From an uncultured Alteromonas sp. (lineage in GTDB: Bacteria; Pseudomonadota; Gammaproteobacteria; Enterobacterales; Alteromonadaceae): a stretch of DNA of 58,605 bases. Positions 57,469-58,605 of this stretch are shown here, piece after piece (position 1 is the first letter of the stretch; every line of letters starts with the position of its first letter). The translations under genes and the position numbers were made by a program. The DNA lies in the NCBI RefSeq assembly GCF_913058315.1, contig NZ_CAJXQY010000013.1, positions 1-58,605 on the forward strand. Reading direction: 5' to 3'. The notes under the pieces were generated by a model, which saw only the letters and a program-made list of their open reading frames with translations, did no database searches and had not been told where the DNA came from.

Positions 57469-58561
57469 ATGGCGAAACGAAAAACAGCTTTTGTATGCTC
57501 TGATTGTGGCGCGGAATTCCCGCGCTGGCAGGGCCAGTGCAGCGAATGTAAAGCCTGGAATACCATTTCGGAGTTTGTGGTAAGTCCGGCTAAATCTCCG
57601 GCCAAAGGGAGCTTTGCCGGTTATGCCGGTCAGACCCACAGTCAGATTCAGACCCTCAACGAAATTAACGTTGAGGACTTACCTCGTTTTAGCTCTGGTC
57701 TCAAAGAGCTCGACCGGGTGCTGGGTGGGGGGATCGTACCCGGTTCGGCAATTTTAATTGGTGGCTCACCGGGCGCCGGGAAAAGTACCCTGTTGCTGCA
57801 GGTCATGTGTTTGCAGGCCAGTACTAAATCAGCGTTATATGTTACCGGCGAAGAATCACTGCAACAGGTAGCCATGCGCGCCAGGCGACTCGGGTTACCC
57901 GATGATAAACTCATGATGCTGGCCGAAACCAATGTTGAAATGATTTGCGAACTCGCTTTAAAGCAAAAGCCGCAGATCATGGTTATCGACTCCATTCAGG
58001 TGATGCATGTATCTGATGTTCAGTCGGCCCCGGGCAGTGTTTCTCAGGTGCGGGAAAGCGCGGCTTATCTGACCCGCTTTGCCAAACAGCATCACATTGC
58101 AATGTTCATCGTTGGCCATGTGACCAAAGATGGCAGCCTGGCCGGGCCAAAAGTGCTGGAACACTGTATTGACTGTTCAATGATGCTGGAAGGTGAAAGT
58201 GACGGTCGGTTCAGAACCCTGCGCAGTCATAAAAACCGCTTTGGCGCAGTCAATGAGCTGGGCGTTTTTGGCATGACGGATAAAGGCGTAAAGGAAGTCG
58301 GAAATCCCTCCGCTATTTTTTTAAGTCGCAGCGACAGCCAGGCGCCGGGCTCGGTAGTAATGGTTATCTGGGAGGGGACCCGGCCCTTGCTGGTTGAGAT
58401 CCAGGCGCTGGTTGATTACTCGCAGCTGAATAACCCGCGACGAGTCACTGTGGGGCTGGAACAAAACCGCTTAGCCATGTTGCTGGCGGTGATGCATCGC
58501 CACGGCAATGTGCAGATGAACGATCAGGATGTCTTTGTTAACGTGGTGGGCGGTGTCAAAG
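57469..58561 (+). CDS. radA: DNA repair protein RadA, C-terminus missing (contig end)
   Basis: RadA is a RecA-like branch-migration helicase in recombination. The frame starts MAKRKTAFVCSDCGAEF. It has the N-terminal CxxC...CxxC zinc finger, Walker A GSPGAGKS, the RadA signature KNRFG and the start of the Lon-like C-terminal domain (VNVVGGVK). About 364 residues are genomic. The family is about 455 long, so roughly 90 residues are missing. The sequence from 58562 is adapter, so this is an artefact, not a real truncation. Confidence 0.95.
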
Positions 58562-58605
58562 CTGTCTCTTATACACATCTGACGCTGCCGACGAATAGAG
58601 AGGTG
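58562..58605 (+). other. Sequencing adapter: Nextera mosaic end, read-1 primer tail and i5 index
   Basis: Bases 58562-58580 are the Tn5 mosaic end (CTGTCTCTTATACACATCT). Bases 58581-58594 (GACGCTGCCGACGA) complete the reverse complement of the Nextera read-1 transposase adapter. The next 8 bases ATAGAGAG are the reverse complement of i5 index CTCTCTAT (S502), followed by GTG, the first bases of the P5-side flow-cell sequence. These bases are not part of the genome and should be trimmed. Confidence 0.98.

Noticed and set aside
57469-58605. radA as a pseudogene or frameshifted gene
   Set aside because: The frame is intact until 58561, where sequencing adapter begins, so the loss is technical.

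Overview
The window is a gammaproteobacterial chromosome segment. Gene content and order (tig-clpP-clpX-lon-hupB-ppiD; rpsT / murJ-ribF-ileS-lspA-fkpB-ispH; rpoE-rseABC-lepA-lepB-rnc-era; the smp/serB/radA arrangement) fit Alteromonadales, most likely Alteromonadaceae. This was judged by reading alone; no database search was possible. It looks like a complete assembly contig. The right end (58562-58605) is Illumina Nextera adapter plus an i5 index, not genome. The left end starts exactly on a 162-bp tandem repeat.

Layout. (1) 1-616: two imperfect copies of a hairpin-rich repeat, a weak terminator and the tig promoter. (2) 617-9226: protein quality control (trigger factor, ClpXP, Lon with a good sigma-32 promoter, HU-beta, PpiD). 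(3) 9301-17205: a variable block holding a 56-residue two-helix membrane protein, an acyltransferase-3 protein, a DUF4287/DUF5655-type protein, an HlyD lipoprotein with ABC ATPase and permease, an OlsF-like bifunctional acyltransferase and an LpxH-like metallophosphatase. (4) 17375-25859: rpsT with a TTG start, a CBS protein, and murJ-ribF-ileS-lspA-fkpB-ispH. (5) 25923-37862: a type IV pilus minor-pilin locus with two sets. The canonical set pilV-pilW-pilX-pilY1-pilE is preceded by a second, divergent set (PilW-, PilX- and very large PilV-like proteins). Three single pilin genes lie on the opposite strand. (6) 38055-44301: nadE-glnB, slyD, ygfZ, sdhE-ygfX, a MaoC-like protein and nadB. (7) 44538-53260: rpoE-rseABC, lepA-lepB-rnc-era, then pdxH-tatD where recO-pdxJ is usual. 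(8) 53221-58561: smp/serB, a double-PilZ protein and truncated radA.

The most unusual part is the pilus locus. Short Asp/Asn/Gly-rich loops resembling calcium sites recur in at least five different pilus proteins. The PilY1 von Willebrand domain is interrupted by two related beta-rich repeats. One FimT-class pilin has Gln instead of the near-invariant Glu at mature position 5. The large PilV-like protein carries a Cys/His cluster that could bind metal. Together these suggest a calcium-tuned pilus tip with an accessory set of minor pilins. That reading is inference; the motifs are seen directly.

Stress circuits are also legible: a sigma-32-type promoter before lon and a sigma-E-type promoter before rpoE-rseABC, both coupled to envelope and cytoplasmic proteostasis genes in the same window.
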